A stretch of DNA of 59,363 nt from contig RHKY01000028.1 of assembly GCA_008363385.1 (NCBI GenBank), forward strand, positions 1-59,363, given 5' to 3'. Below are positions 46,496 to 54,592 of this stretch, piece by piece. The number at the start of each line of letters is the position of its first letter. Within the stretch, counting starts at the first letter, position 1. Source of the stretch: Acidobacteriota bacterium (GTDB taxonomy: Bacteria; Acidobacteriota; Thermoanaerobaculia; UBA5066). A program made the translations under genes and the position numbers. The notes under the pieces are model-generated. The model was not told where the DNA came from, ran no database searches, and saw only the letters and a list, made by a program, of their open reading frames with translations.

Positions 46496-47008
46496 TTAGC
46501 GCACCCACCCCGGCTGACAGCCGATCGTCCTCCGGCACTCCTCGGGGAGCCCGGTCAGCTCGCGCCGCAACTCGTCCACCTTCATCCGGTACGGCGTCAG
46601 GGCGGCGTTCCGCGCGGCAAGCATCGCCTGGTACTCCGGCGCGTTTGGGTCGCCCGTCGTGCTCACGGTGTTCAGCGCCGACGCCTTGTCGTACTCCTTC
46701 TCGGCCGCCGCGAGATCGGCCTCGAGCTTCGCCTTCCGGTCCCGCCAGCGCTTCTCATCGGTCAGCACGTCGCTCGCATGGGGCGTCACGGCCGGCGCCG
46801 CTCCGGGCTTCGGCGTGGCGGTCGGAGCGGGCGGGTCCGGGACGACGTTCTGGTCAAAGGAGACGTTTCGGTTGAGCTTGATCTTCTTCGCCGCGGCACC
46901 GAGGCCCGAGTCACTCTGCGTCTCGCCGATGACCTTCGGCGCGATCGTGGCTACCGGGCGCGGCGTAGGCGTCGGAGCGGCGAGGAGGAGGACGAGCGGA
47001 ACGAACAT
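46496..47008 (-). CDS. secreted coiled-coil protein of unknown function
   Basis: A 170-residue protein, the only clear leftward gene in the element. It has a signal peptide (MFVPLVLLLAAPTPTPRP), a Pro/Thr-rich linker, and a C-terminal coiled coil (DEKRWRDRKAKLEADLAAAEKEYDKA, then PYRMKVDELRRELTGL) with two cysteines near the end (EECRRTIGC). It could be a cargo (surface or envelope) gene. I recognise no family. Its upstream region is a 280-bp gap shared with the small RHH gene. Confidence 0.5.
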   Translation of the reverse strand: MFVPLVLLLAAPTPTPRPVATIAPKVIGETQSDSGLGAAAKKIKLNRNVSFDQNVVPDPPAPTATPKPGAAPAVTPHASDVLTDEKRWRDRKAKLEADLAAAEKEYDKASALNTVSTTGDPNAPEYQAMLAARNAALTPYRMKVDELRRELTGLPEECRRTIGCQPGWVR

Positions 47009-47288
47009 CGGTGCCTCCCGGGCGTAGTCTATCCGTGCTCCTCGCCTTCGGTTTCTTGAATCACCGACTATCTCGTGAACAGTTTCGGCCCCGCGGGGTC
47101 GTGGAAAACCCTTCGTATCGCTCGCGGGGGCCGTTTCTTGTCATAACACCGATTATCGGGCATACTAGAAACCGGATTCTGCGCCCTGTGCACTCCCCTT
47201 GAACAGCGTCCAAGCCTCATAAGCGATGGGTGCCACGCCCGCACTCTACCCTTGACGCTCCACTGCGTCAAGCTGTACCGTAAATCCG
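47009..47288. promoter_or_regulatory. 280-bp divergent control region with operator-like inverted repeat
   Basis: This gap separates the leftward secreted gene from the rightward RHH-integrase pair and is richer in A/T than its surroundings. At 47251-47257 and 47266-47272, CTTGACG and CGTCAAG form a perfect 7-bp inverted repeat with 8-bp spacing. Its left arm contains a -35-like TTGACG, with a weak TACCGT -10 at 47275-47280 (17-bp spacing) just before the ATG at 47289. The RHH protein may bind here and repress itself and the integrase. Confidence 0.45.
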
Positions 47289-47486
47289 ATGACAAAGCCC
47301 ACCGGACGCCCCCGCGGCAGGCCCCCGGGGCGCGAGAACGACGCCCGTTTGAACCTCCGCATCCCCCACGAGATGGCCGAACGGCTCGAGCGCCAGGCCG
47401 AACGCACTGGCGAGAGCATCGCCGGGTGGATCCGCGTCGCCATCGCCCGCCGCCTCCGGACCGACGCCCGCGAAGGCGAGGAGTAG
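47289..47486 (+). CDS. small CopG/Arc-type ribbon-helix-helix protein
   Basis: A 65-residue basic protein: GRPRGRPPGRENDARLNLRIPHEMAERLERQAERTGESIAGWIRVAI has an AT-hook-like GRPRGRP start, then strand LNLRIP and two helices, as in CopG/Arc repressors. It lies 8 bp before the integrase GTG, so the pair is probably one transcript under the inverted repeat just upstream. Candidate repressor of integration/excision. Confidence 0.68.
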   Translation: MTKPTGRPRGRPPGRENDARLNLRIPHEMAERLERQAERTGESIAGWIRVAIARRLRTDAREGEE

Positions 47487-47494
47487 GCTCCACC

Positions 47495-48580
47495 GTGAAG
47501 ACGATGCCCGGCTTCAAGCAGCTTCCCGATGGCCGCTGGCAGTGGCGGATTTACGCCAACGGCACGAAGCAAGGCCCCCGCGTCCAGACGACGCTCCCGC
47601 GTGGGACGCCCCGGGAAGAGGCCGTCGCCGCCTACCGCCTCGCCGTGGCCCGCGCTGCCGCCCGCCGCGGCCGTCCCATCCCGCGCCGGCTCACGTTCCA
47701 CGACGCCGCGGAGGAGTACCTCAAGGTCCAGCGCACGCGCCTCGCCCCGGGCTCCCTCGTCAACGTGGAGCGCACCGTCAAGCGGCTCGAGGAGACGTTC
47801 GGCACGCGCGCCCTCTCCACGCTCCGCCCGTCGGACGTGACTACCTACCAGCAAGAGCGGCTCGCCGAGGGACTCAAGCCGATCAGCGTGAACAACGAGG
47901 TCATGTGGTTCCTGGCGATCGTCCGGAAGATGGTCGCGTTCGGATGGCTCGACCGCGACCCCGTCCCCCGCGGCGCCGTCGAGAGCCTGCCCGTGCCGGT
48001 CCCGAAGACGGACTACTTCCGCCCCGAGGAATGGGAGCGGTTCGTCGTCGCCCTCGAGGAGCGCCGCCCGGAGGCCGTCCCCGTCTTCCGCGCCCTCCTC
48101 CTGACCGCCGCTCGCGTCGGCGAGCTCGTGGACCTCCGGTGGTCGGGCGTGGACCTGGCCGGCAAGCGCGTCACCTTCGAGATGCAGAAGAAGCGCGGGG
48201 AGCCGAAGTCACTCCCCGTAACGCCCGAGCTGGCCGAGATCCTCGAAGCCCTGCCCCGGGGCGTCGGACGCGCCCTCGTCTTCACCCGGCCGGACGGGGG
48301 CGCGTGGACGACCTCGGCTCTGCGCGGCATCTTCTACGACGCGCGCGACGCCGCCAGGCTCCGGCAGGCGCTCCACGTCCACACGATCCGCCACACGGGC
48401 GCCAGCTGGCAGGCCCAGGCCGGCGTCCCGCTCGTGAAGATCAAGGAGTCCCTCGGGCACGCCGACATCCGTCAGACGCTCCGCTACTCCCACCTCTCGA
48501 CGGAGCACTTGACGGAGGCCGTCGAGGCCATCGCGGCTGTGGAAAAGTCGGGACGGCGCCAACGTGGCGCCACCGAGTAG
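47495..48580 (+). CDS. int: tyrosine recombinase (phage integrase)
   Basis: A 361-residue integrase. An arm-binding AP2-like N-terminus (GFKQLPDGRWQWRIYANGTK) and SAM-like core-binding domain (LTFHDAAEEYLKVQR...) precede the catalytic domain with Arg207 (TAARVGEL), His296 and Arg299 (HTIRHTGASW), His322 (LGHAD) and nucleophile Tyr331 (LRYSHLS). All catalytic residues are intact, so it should be active. GTG 47495 is preferred over ATG 47504 because GAGGAG lies 10 bases before it. Lies at the right end of the element, 29 bp before attR, the usual place for an integrase. Confidence 0.95.
   Translation: MKTMPGFKQLPDGRWQWRIYANGTKQGPRVQTTLPRGTPREEAVAAYRLAVARAAARRGRPIPRRLTFHDAAEEYLKVQRTRLAPGSLVNVERTVKRLEETFGTRALSTLRPSDVTTYQQERLAEGLKPISVNNEVMWFLAIVRKMVAFGWLDRDPVPRGAVESLPVPVPKTDYFRPEEWERFVVALEERRPEAVPVFRALLLTAARVGELVDLRWSGVDLAGKRVTFEMQKKRGEPKSLPVTPELAEILEALPRGVGRALVFTRPDGGAWTTSALRGIFYDARDAARLRQALHVHTIRHTGASWQAQAGVPLVKIKESLGHADIRQTLRYSHLSTEHLTEAVEAIAAVEKSGRRQRGATE
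48553..48575 (+). repeat. right copy of element-end repeat (double GGCGCC)
   Basis: Nearly identical to 35683-35704 and in the same orientation, inside the last codons of the integrase and 34 bp from attR. Two GGCGCC units with an 11-bp period of pseudo-symmetry. Candidate arm-type site for the recombinase. Confidence 0.45.
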
Positions 48581-48609
48581 TGCTAAACTACGCACTGACA
48601 GTGACCGAC

Positions 48610-48623
48610 CGCACTCCCGTAAC
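48610..48623 (+). repeat. attR core, 14-bp direct repeat
   Basis: Exact copy of the attL core CGCACTCCCGTAAC. It lies 10 bp before the chosen tesA GTG. The short dyad CACTGACAGTG at 48593-48603 is just outside the core on the element side. Confidence 0.88.
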
Positions 48624-48633
48624 ATCCGCCGCG

Positions 48634-49350
48634 GTGCGGCGAACGGTTTGCCCCCTCCTGATCGCGGTCCTCTCCCTCCTGGCCGCCTGCGGGAAGGGGC
48701 GGGACCGGCTCCCGGCTCCCGCGGCCCCGCCGGCCGGACCCGCCGCCGGAGCGCCCCCGGCCCCCGCTCCGTCCCCGGCCGCGGCTACCCCCGTCGTCGT
48801 CTTCCTGGGCGACAGCCTGACGGCCGGCCTCGGCCTCCCGGTCGACCAGGCCTACCCGGCCCTCGTCGGCGAGGAGCTCGCCGCCCGGGGGAGGCAGGTC
48901 CGGGTCGTCAACGCCGGGGTCTCCGGGGACACCACGGCCGGCGGGCTCCGGCGGGTCGACTGGGTCCTGACGCAGAGGCCCGCGGTCCTCGTCCTGGCCC
49001 TCGGCGCCAACGACGGGCTCCGCGGCCTTCCGCTCGGGGAGACCGAGCGGAACCTCCGGGAGATCGTCGCGCGGGCGACGGCCTCGGGGTCACGCGTCGT
49101 CCTCTGCGGGATGCTGATCCCGACGAACTACGGCCCCGAGTACCAGACCGGCTTCGGCAAGCTCTTCTTCCGCCTCGCGCGCGAGCTTCCCGTCGGGCAC
49201 GTCCCCTTCCTCCTCGAGGGCGTCGCGGGGGTCCCGGAGCTGAACCTCGAGGACGGCGTCCACCCGAACGCCGAGGGCCAGAAGCTCCTGGCCAGGAACG
49301 TCCTCCCCGCCGTCCTGGCCGCTCTCGACGCCGGGCAAAAGCCCCGCTGA
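48634..49350 (+). CDS. tesA: arylesterase / acyl-CoA thioesterase I-like lipoprotein
   Basis: A 238-residue GDSL hydrolase. A lipoprotein signal ends LLAAC with Cys19, then an Ala/Pro linker, then the SGNH blocks: GDSLT with nucleophile Ser61, GANDG (Asn126) and DGVHPN (Asp207, His210). It hydrolyses acyl esters and thioesters in the envelope. GTG 48634 is chosen because the signal peptide begins there. An in-frame GTG at 48601 lies outside the native chromosome, in element DNA. In the empty site tesA and ybbA would start 39 bp apart on opposite strands. Confidence 0.9.
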   Translation: MRRTVCPLLIAVLSLLAACGKGRDRLPAPAAPPAGPAAGAPPAPAPSPAAATPVVVFLGDSLTAGLGLPVDQAYPALVGEELAARGRQVRVVNAGVSGDTTAGGLRRVDWVLTQRPAVLVLALGANDGLRGLPLGETERNLREIVARATASGSRVVLCGMLIPTNYGPEYQTGFGKLFFRLARELPVGHVPFLLEGVAGVPELNLEDGVHPNAEGQKLLARNVLPAVLAALDAGQKPR

Positions 49351-49378
49351 GGCCTTCGCCCTCCCCGGTCCGGGCCGG

Positions 49379-50293
49379 TCAGTCGACCCGTCTCGGCAGG
49401 ACGACGCTCGTCCCCCCGTCGTAGTTGGAGTGGACGTAGGCGACGGCGTAGAGGCGGCCCGTCGACCGGACGGTGGCGCGGGCGGCGGCGGAGTCGAGGC
49501 TCCGGTTGCCTTCCCTCACGGCGCTCCAGGGGAACTGCGAGAAGAGGTCGTTCAGCTGGACGTACGCCCGGGCCCCGAGCGCCAGGGTGTAGGGGACCGA
49601 GAGCTTCCCGTCCGCCGAGGTCACGATCAGCGTCGCCTCGGCCGCCGCGTCGTCGGGGTTCACGAGGACGAGGTTCGTCCGGCGCCCCTCGTCGGTGTGG
49701 AGCCACGGGAGGTGGAGCGTTGCGTTGGCCGGGAAGAAGCCGCGGTCGTTCTCGACGATCGGGCCGGCGCCGGGGTTGCAGAACGGGAGGCCGGCGTTCT
49801 TCAGCCCCCCCTCCCAGCTCTTGCAGAGGTGGATCACGGCGGGAGTCGGGCGCGTCTCCAGCGGGGAGGAGAGGAGGGCGGTCTGGACGAGGAGCGACGC
49901 GTCGGCCTCGGCGACCGCGACGCCGTAGACGGGGCCCGTCACGCAGGCGGGGAGAGGCCCGTCCGGGCCGAGGCCGAAGAGGCTCCAGCCGCCGAGCGAG
50001 AGCGTCGCGCCGGGCTCCACCGTGTGCTCCCGCGGGACGAAGCCGCAGCTGCCGATCCAGTCGACGACGGCGAAGCGCTTCGGGGCGCCGGAGAGGTTCG
50101 TCACGCGCACCTCGGTGGAGAAGTGGACCGGGGTGGGGATCTCCATCCTGGTCGGGAGGCCGAGGACGTCGACGGCGACGGTCGGCAGGACGACCTCGGC
50201 CCCACGCGCCGGGACCGCGCTGGCCAGGGCGAACGTGACGGTGAGCGTGGCGAGGAGGGTGGCCGGGCGGCGAATCGCGATGGTTCTCAACAC
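49379..50293 (-). CDS. secreted beta-rich protein of unknown function
   Basis: A 304-residue protein with a signal peptide ending near PARGA. The rest is rich in beta strands and small residues, with conserved-looking cysteines (VDWIGSCGFVPRE, LPACVTGP, VIHLCKSW, PFCNPG) that may pair as disulfides and repeated motifs TNLVLVNPDD and VYVHSNYD-like ends. It looks like an extracytoplasmic Ig-like protein of the kind common in acidobacterial genomes. GTG start with SD GGAGGTGA. No family recognised. Confidence 0.6.
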   Translation of the reverse strand: MLRTIAIRRPATLLATLTVTFALASAVPARGAEVVLPTVAVDVLGLPTRMEIPTPVHFSTEVRVTNLSGAPKRFAVVDWIGSCGFVPREHTVEPGATLSLGGWSLFGLGPDGPLPACVTGPVYGVAVAEADASLLVQTALLSSPLETRPTPAVIHLCKSWEGGLKNAGLPFCNPGAGPIVENDRGFFPANATLHLPWLHTDEGRRTNLVLVNPDDAAAEATLIVTSADGKLSVPYTLALGARAYVQLNDLFSQFPWSAVREGNRSLDSAAARATVRSTGRLYAVAYVHSNYDGGTSVVLPRRVD

Positions 50294-50301
50294 TCACCTC
50301 C

Positions 50302-50321
50302 GGGGCCGCGTGGACGGCCCC
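50302..50321 (-). terminator. short GC hairpin before the secreted protein gene
   Basis: GGGGCCG and CGGCCCC with a 6-nt loop lie just upstream of the SD of the gene ending at 49379 and 49 bp after the stop of the TauE/SafE gene. It could end the upstream transcript or shield the SD. There is no T-run, so the call is weak. Confidence 0.3.
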
Positions 50322-50369
50322 CTCGGGAGTGTCGCCAGCGGTCCCGGCCTAACCCGCCCCTTGCCCGCC

Positions 50370-51140
50370 TCAGCTGCGGCCCTGCAGCAGGAGGACGCCC
50401 GTGACGAGGAACCCGATCACCACCACCGCCGCCCGGGCCTTCTCCCTGCCGATCCGCCGGGCGAAGTGCGCCCCCGCGAACCCGCCCAGGCTCGCCCCGG
50501 CGACCATCACCAGGGCCGCCGGCCAGTCGACGGCGCCGCGGAGGACGAAGTACGCCGCCGCCACGACGTTGATGCAGATCCCGAAGAAGTTCTTCAGCCC
50601 GTTCATGGCGTGGATGTCCGAGAGCCCGAGCCATCCGAGGACGACCAGCATCAGGATCCCGATCCCCGCCCCGAAGTAGCCCCCGTAGACCGCCACGCCG
50701 AGCTGGAAGAGCGTCGCCGCGAGGAGCCCCGCGCGCCCCCTGTGACCGGGGCGCGGGGGCGCCTCCGAGCGCCGGCTCGTGGCGACCTGGAGGAGGAACA
50801 GGAGCGTGGCGAAGAGGACCAGGAAGGGGGCCATCCGGGAGAAGAGCCGCTCGGGGGTCCTGAGGAGGAGGACCGACCCGATCGCCCCGCCGAGCAGACT
50901 CGGGAGGAAGAGCGTCTTCAGCCACTCGCGGTGGGCCGCCACCTCCCGCCGGTAGCCGGCCAGGCTCGCGGCCGCCCCCGGGAGGAGGGCGACCGTAGAG
51001 GTGGCGTTGGCCTGGATCGAGGGCATCCCGAGGAGGACGAGCGTCGGGAAGGTGAGGATCGTCCCTCCCCCGGCCAGGGCGTTCATGACGCCCGCGCCGA
51101 ACGAGGAAGCCACCAGCGCCAGGACGTGGGCGGGCGTCAT
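50370..51140 (-). CDS. TauE/SafE-family sulfite or organic anion exporter
   Basis: A 256-residue membrane protein with about eight helices and the two TSUP repeats. The first repeat has VASSFGAGVMNALAGGGTILTFPTLVLLG; the second has VAVYGGYFGAGIGILMLVVLGW, both carrying the family's GxGxG region. Family members move sulfite, sulfoacetate or other small anions. Nothing here fixes the substrate. The central basic loop (TSRRSEAPPRPGHRGR) fits a cytoplasmic loop. Confidence 0.85.
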   Translation of the reverse strand: MTPAHVLALVASSFGAGVMNALAGGGTILTFPTLVLLGMPSIQANATSTVALLPGAAASLAGYRREVAAHREWLKTLFLPSLLGGAIGSVLLLRTPERLFSRMAPFLVLFATLLFLLQVATSRRSEAPPRPGHRGRAGLLAATLFQLGVAVYGGYFGAGIGILMLVVLGWLGLSDIHAMNGLKNFFGICINVVAAAYFVLRGAVDWPAALVMVAGASLGGFAGAHFARRIGREKARAAVVVIGFLVTGVLLLQGRS

Positions 51141-51195
51141 CGGCCCCAGGGTAGCGCCCCGCCGGGGCCGGGGACCCGGAGCCCGCGCCTGGCTC

Positions 51196-52434
51196 TCAGG
51201 TCCGGTTCGCGGCCCCCTCCTCGGTCGCCGCGGTCCAGCACTCGAAGAGGTTGCCCGCGACGAGGGAGACCGCGGCGGGGTCCAGCTTGCCCCGGCCGCA
51301 CATCCGCGAGAGCTCCGCGAGGATCTCCTGGGGCGTGAGCGGCCCGCGGTACGGGCGGTCCTGTGCCAGGGCCTGGAAGACGTCCGCCGCCGCGACCAGC
51401 CGCGCCGGGAACGGGATCTCTTCCCCGCTCAGGTGGAACGGGTAGCCGCGGCCCGAGAGCGCCTCGTGGTGGAAGGCGGCCCACTCGGCCACCTCCGAGA
51501 GGGGCTCGATCCGCCGGAGGATCTGGTACGTCTCGAACGTGTGCCGCTCGACGGCGGCGAACTCCCTCTCGTCGAGCGCCCCCGGCTTCTCCAGGACCTC
51601 GTCCGGGACGCGGAGCTTGCCCAGGTCGTGGAGGAGCCCGGCGATCTCCATCCGCTCGCACGTCTCGGCGGGGAGGCCGGCGAGGCGGCCGAGGAGGCCC
51701 GAGAGCCTCGACACGCCTTCGGAGTGGTTCGCCGTGAACCGGCTCTTGGCGTCGACGATCCGCGCGAAGACGCGGGCGAGCCCCTTCAGCGCCTGAAGGT
51801 CCGCCTGGCGCGGCTCGGCCCGGCGCGTCCGCTCGAGGAGCCAGCGCTCCAGGTGGTGCGTCTCGAGCGTCAGCCAGAACGCCTCCGGCTCGGAGGCCGA
51901 GAGGAACGCCTTGACCAGCTCCGGGGCGAAGAAGGACCCCGACAGCGCCGCGATCGACTCGCGGATCTCGACGCGGGCGAGGAGGACGTCGGTCCCCGTC
52001 TTCTTCTGCCGGAACGCGTCGACCCGGTCGGCCAGGAAGACCAGGTTCGCCAGGCGGCCGACGCCGTCGGGGGCGGCAGCCAGCTCGCCGTGGTCGAAGT
52101 GGGCGTGGTGGAGCCTGACGATCGCCGCCTGCCGGGCCAGGGGCTCGAACCGCCCCAGGAGCTCGGCCCCCGCCACGCAGTGCTCGTTCGAGTCCTCCCA
52201 GTCGACCTCGGAAAGGAGGTGGCCGGCGGCCCTCGTGGAGGAGACGCCGCAGTCGTGGAGGAGGCAGGCCAGGAAGAGGTCCTGCGCGTCGCGCTCCGGC
52301 AGGGAAAGGACGGATGCCGTCGCGTCCGCGACGAAGGCGACCCGCTTGCCGTGCAGGACGACCTCCACGCCGACGAGGTCGAGCGCGTCGGAGAGGGCGA
52401 GGACGACCTGGTTCAGGTCGACGGACACGACCAT
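51196..52434 (-). CDS. HD-GYP cyclic-di-GMP phosphodiesterase with extra HD domain
   Basis: A 412-residue cytoplasmic protein. The C-terminal half is a complete HD-GYP domain: LLHDLGKLRVPDEVLEKPG, the region around RHTFETYQILRRI and HHEALSGRGYP, then ARLVAAADVFQALAQDRPYR. It would break cyclic di-GMP to pGpG or GMP. The N-terminal half holds a second, simpler HD-like domain (LACLLHDCGVSS, VRLHHAHFDHGE), so the protein has tandem HD folds. Counterpart to the diguanylate cyclase at 12472. Confidence 0.87.
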   Translation of the reverse strand: MVVSVDLNQVVLALSDALDLVGVEVVLHGKRVAFVADATASVLSLPERDAQDLFLACLLHDCGVSSTRAAGHLLSEVDWEDSNEHCVAGAELLGRFEPLARQAAIVRLHHAHFDHGELAAAPDGVGRLANLVFLADRVDAFRQKKTGTDVLLARVEIRESIAALSGSFFAPELVKAFLSASEPEAFWLTLETHHLERWLLERTRRAEPRQADLQALKGLARVFARIVDAKSRFTANHSEGVSRLSGLLGRLAGLPAETCERMEIAGLLHDLGKLRVPDEVLEKPGALDEREFAAVERHTFETYQILRRIEPLSEVAEWAAFHHEALSGRGYPFHLSGEEIPFPARLVAAADVFQALAQDRPYRGPLTPQEILAELSRMCGRGKLDPAAVSLVAGNLFECWTAATEEGAANRT

Positions 52435-52535
52435 GACGACCCCCTCTCCGGCGTCGGTGCCTGACCTATCAATGACGCCCCGGCGGGGCCCTGTCCATGA
52501 GCCGTTTGATCCACGCCGGCGCGAGGGGTCCGCGG

Positions 52536-53669
52536 CTACCAGCGGAAGGTCGCGGCGGCGGCGGCGTCCCCTGGCATCCGCCTCTGCTCGATGACCAGGA
52601 TCTCGCCCCCCTTCGTCAGGACCACCTCGGCCAGGTCGTCCAGGACGTCGTCGTCCACCGGGCCGATCTGGGCGGGGCCGTGCAGCGTCACCTCGCCCGT
52701 CGTCCGGTCCAGCCGGCCGAAGAGCCTCTTGCCCCTCCCGAGGAGGAGCCGCCGGACGCGGCCCTGGACGGCGGCCTGGGCGACCTCGGTGAGGATGTCG
52801 CTCGAGAGCTTCCGGCCGTAGAGCCGCTCGTACTCGGCCAGGGCGTCGTCCTCGACGGCGTGGAGGTGGGCCTGGACGGCGGGCCAGGCGTGGCGGTGCA
52901 AGTCGTCGGCGCCGACCCCCTCGAAGCTCCCCTCGAGCCCCCCCGGGGCCAGGTGCGGGTACCGGCTCACCTCGCGGTAGATCGGGAAGGTGTAGCCCGC
53001 CCCCGCCAGGAAGAGGGGGGCGCGCTCCTCGCGCAGCGCCTGCCAGAGGGCCTGGTCGATCGCCCGGAAGAAGCGGAGGAGGTCGTCCTTCTTCGTCGCC
53101 TCCGGGGCGCCGCGGCCCTGGAAGACGGCGCCTCCCGCCGAGGCGAAGGCGGTCGTGTGCGCCTCCTTCCGCTCGATGCCGAGCGCCTCCGTCAGCGAGC
53201 GGGGGAGGCCGGAGAGGTCGACGGGCTTGGCCCCGGCGGCCGTACCGACCCAGAGGGAGACGGCGTTCTGCGAGAGGACGAGGACGTAGTACGTCTGGTT
53301 GGACTGGAGGAACCCCAGGACAGGCTTGACGTGGAAGCTGTCGGCCACGACGGCGAGGTCGGGGAGGGCGACGGGGAGCCGGTAGACCGACGAGTGGTCC
53401 TGGGCCTGGAACACCGCCAGGCCGTCCGCGCGGTCGCGCCAGAGCTCGGGCGTGGCCAGAGCGGCGACGGGGCCGAGGACGGCGTCCTTCTCCTTGCCGA
53501 CGTACCGCTCCGAGAGGAGCCGCTCGGCGTCCTTCAGGAGGTTCTTGAAGCGGATCGGGTCCTGGTCGCTGTCGGGCGGATGCCGGTGCGTCCGCATGAA
53601 GAGAGAGAGGCAGGGCGCGGGATGGGGAGCGAGGATCCTCTGGAGCTCTTCGCGGTTGAGGAGTTTCAT
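52536..53669 (-). CDS. baeRF-family protein (bacterial release-factor-like)
   Basis: A 377-residue protein of the bacterial archaeo-eukaryotic release-factor family. Typical are the start LLNREELQRILAPHPAPCLSLFM, the RFKNLLKDAERLL helix, VLVLSQNAVSLW in the middle domain and the C-terminal block AAVQGRVRRLLLGRG with DDDVLDDLAEVVLTKGGEIL. The eRF1-like fold suggests action on ribosomes or RNA, but no function is proven for this group. SD GGAGGAG precedes the ATG. Confidence 0.7.
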   Translation of the reverse strand: MKLLNREELQRILAPHPAPCLSLFMRTHRHPPDSDQDPIRFKNLLKDAERLLSERYVGKEKDAVLGPVAALATPELWRDRADGLAVFQAQDHSSVYRLPVALPDLAVVADSFHVKPVLGFLQSNQTYYVLVLSQNAVSLWVGTAAGAKPVDLSGLPRSLTEALGIERKEAHTTAFASAGGAVFQGRGAPEATKKDDLLRFFRAIDQALWQALREERAPLFLAGAGYTFPIYREVSRYPHLAPGGLEGSFEGVGADDLHRHAWPAVQAHLHAVEDDALAEYERLYGRKLSSDILTEVAQAAVQGRVRRLLLGRGKRLFGRLDRTTGEVTLHGPAQIGPVDDDVLDDLAEVVLTKGGEILVIEQRRMPGDAAAAATFRW

Positions 53670-53721
53670 CGTGACGTCTCCTCCGTGTCCGTGCAGTTTA
53701 CGCGCGGCGGGAGGGGCGCGG

Positions 53722-54543
53722 TCAGCGCTCTTGCCGCTGCGCCTCTCCCGTCATCGGGACGAAGCGGACCGGGATCACGGACCGCTCGGTGAAGCCCTCC
53801 ACCGTCCTCTCCACGACGACGAGCTCCTGCGCCCAGTCGCCGACGGGAAGGACGAGCCGCCCGCCCACCTTCAGCTGCTCCTTCAGGGGCCGGGGGATCT
53901 GGGGGGGCGCCGCGGTCCCCACGATCGCGTCGAACGGCGCCTCCTCGGGCCAGCCCCGGTAGCCGTCCCCGATCCGCACCCGGACGTTCCGGTAGCCGAG
54001 CGCGGCGAGCGTCTCCTCGGCCCGCTTCCCGAGCGGCTCGACGATCTCGATCGAGAAGACGTCGGCGGCGATCTCGGCCAGGACGGCGGCCTGGTACCCC
54101 GAGCCCGTCCCGATCTCGAGGACCTTGGCCCCGGGGGGGAGCTGCGCCAGCTCGGTCATGACCGCGACGATGTAGGGCTGGCTGATCGTCTGGCCCCAGC
54201 CGATCGGGAAGGGCCCGTCGTCGTGCGCCTGACGCGAATCCCACCCCGGCACGAAGCGGTCCCGCGGGACGCGGCGCATCGCGGAGAGGACCCGCGGGTC
54301 GGCCACGCCTCGTGCCTCGATCTGCTCGGTCACCATCCGGTCGCGGGCGACGGCCATGGCGTCCACCTCCGTCGGGGCGGGAGTCGCGGGGGGAGGGGAG
54401 GCGGGGGGCGCGGGGGAGGCCGAGGCCGGGGACGACACCGGCACGCCGCAGCCGTGGCCGGACAGTCCCGCGACGAGCACGGCTCCCCCGACAACGAGGC
54501 GCACCGAGATGCGGCGCCGCGAGGGGCCACCGGTCCGGCTCAC
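53722..54543 (-). CDS. pcm: protein-L-isoaspartate O-methyltransferase with N-terminal export signal
   Basis: A 273-residue protein. The C-terminal 210 residues are a [58 protein letters not shown] (SAM site) and the final [17 protein letters not shown]. It repairs isoaspartyl damage. The first 35 residues ([21 protein letters not shown]) form a signal or lipoprotein-like segment followed by an Ala/Pro linker, pointing to a periplasmic form, as known in some Gram-negatives. GTG 54543 was chosen so that the signal begins the protein; its lipobox is not canonical. Confidence 0.85.
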   Translation of the reverse strand: MSRTGGPSRRRISVRLVVGGAVLVAGLSGHGCGVPVSSPASASPAPPASPPPATPAPTEVDAMAVARDRMVTEQIEARGVADPRVLSAMRRVPRDRFVPGWDSRQAHDDGPFPIGWGQTISQPYIVAVMTELAQLPPGAKVLEIGTGSGYQAAVLAEIAADVFSIEIVEPLGKRAEETLAALGYRNVRVRIGDGYRGWPEEAPFDAIVGTAAPPQIPRPLKEQLKVGGRLVLPVGDWAQELVVVERTVEGFTERSVIPVRFVPMTGEAQRQER

Positions 54544-54592
54544 GACCGTCTCCGCCGACAGTCTATTCCCGCCGGGGCGGCCGGGGTACTCC

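Larger units (their letters stand above)
35568..48623 (+). mobile_element. 13-kb integrated phage-like/satellite element
   Basis: Bounded by exact 14-bp direct repeats and ending with a tyrosine integrase whose stop lies 29 bp before the right repeat. It sits between ybbA and tesA, which are divergent neighbours in many bacteria. Contents in order: small RHH-like protein, unknown 346-aa protein, excisionase-like HTH, small Cys-rich protein, primase/ATPase, zinc-ribbon-like protein, small protein, PLD-like gene (frameshifted), small terminase, terminase ATPase, two RNase H-fold nucleases, tail-collar-like secreted protein, membrane protein, secreted coiled-coil protein, small RHH protein, integrase. 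Nearly all genes read rightward. No capsid, portal, protease or tail tube gene is recognisable. Confidence 0.88.

Noticed and set aside
46496-47059. Long rightward frame continuing the HTH from 46325 to 47059
   Set aside because: Beyond about 46495 it is the opposite strand of a gene with signal peptide and coiled coil, and has no recognisable features of its own.
47087-47130. CGGCCCC / GGGGCCG inverted arms followed by TTTCTTG as a terminator
   Set aside because: The arms are about 30 bases apart and no rightward gene ends before them, so a terminator role is not supported.
48601-48633. tesA starting at GTG 48601
   Set aside because: This would place the start in element DNA and put 11 extra residues before a clean lipoprotein signal that begins at 48634.
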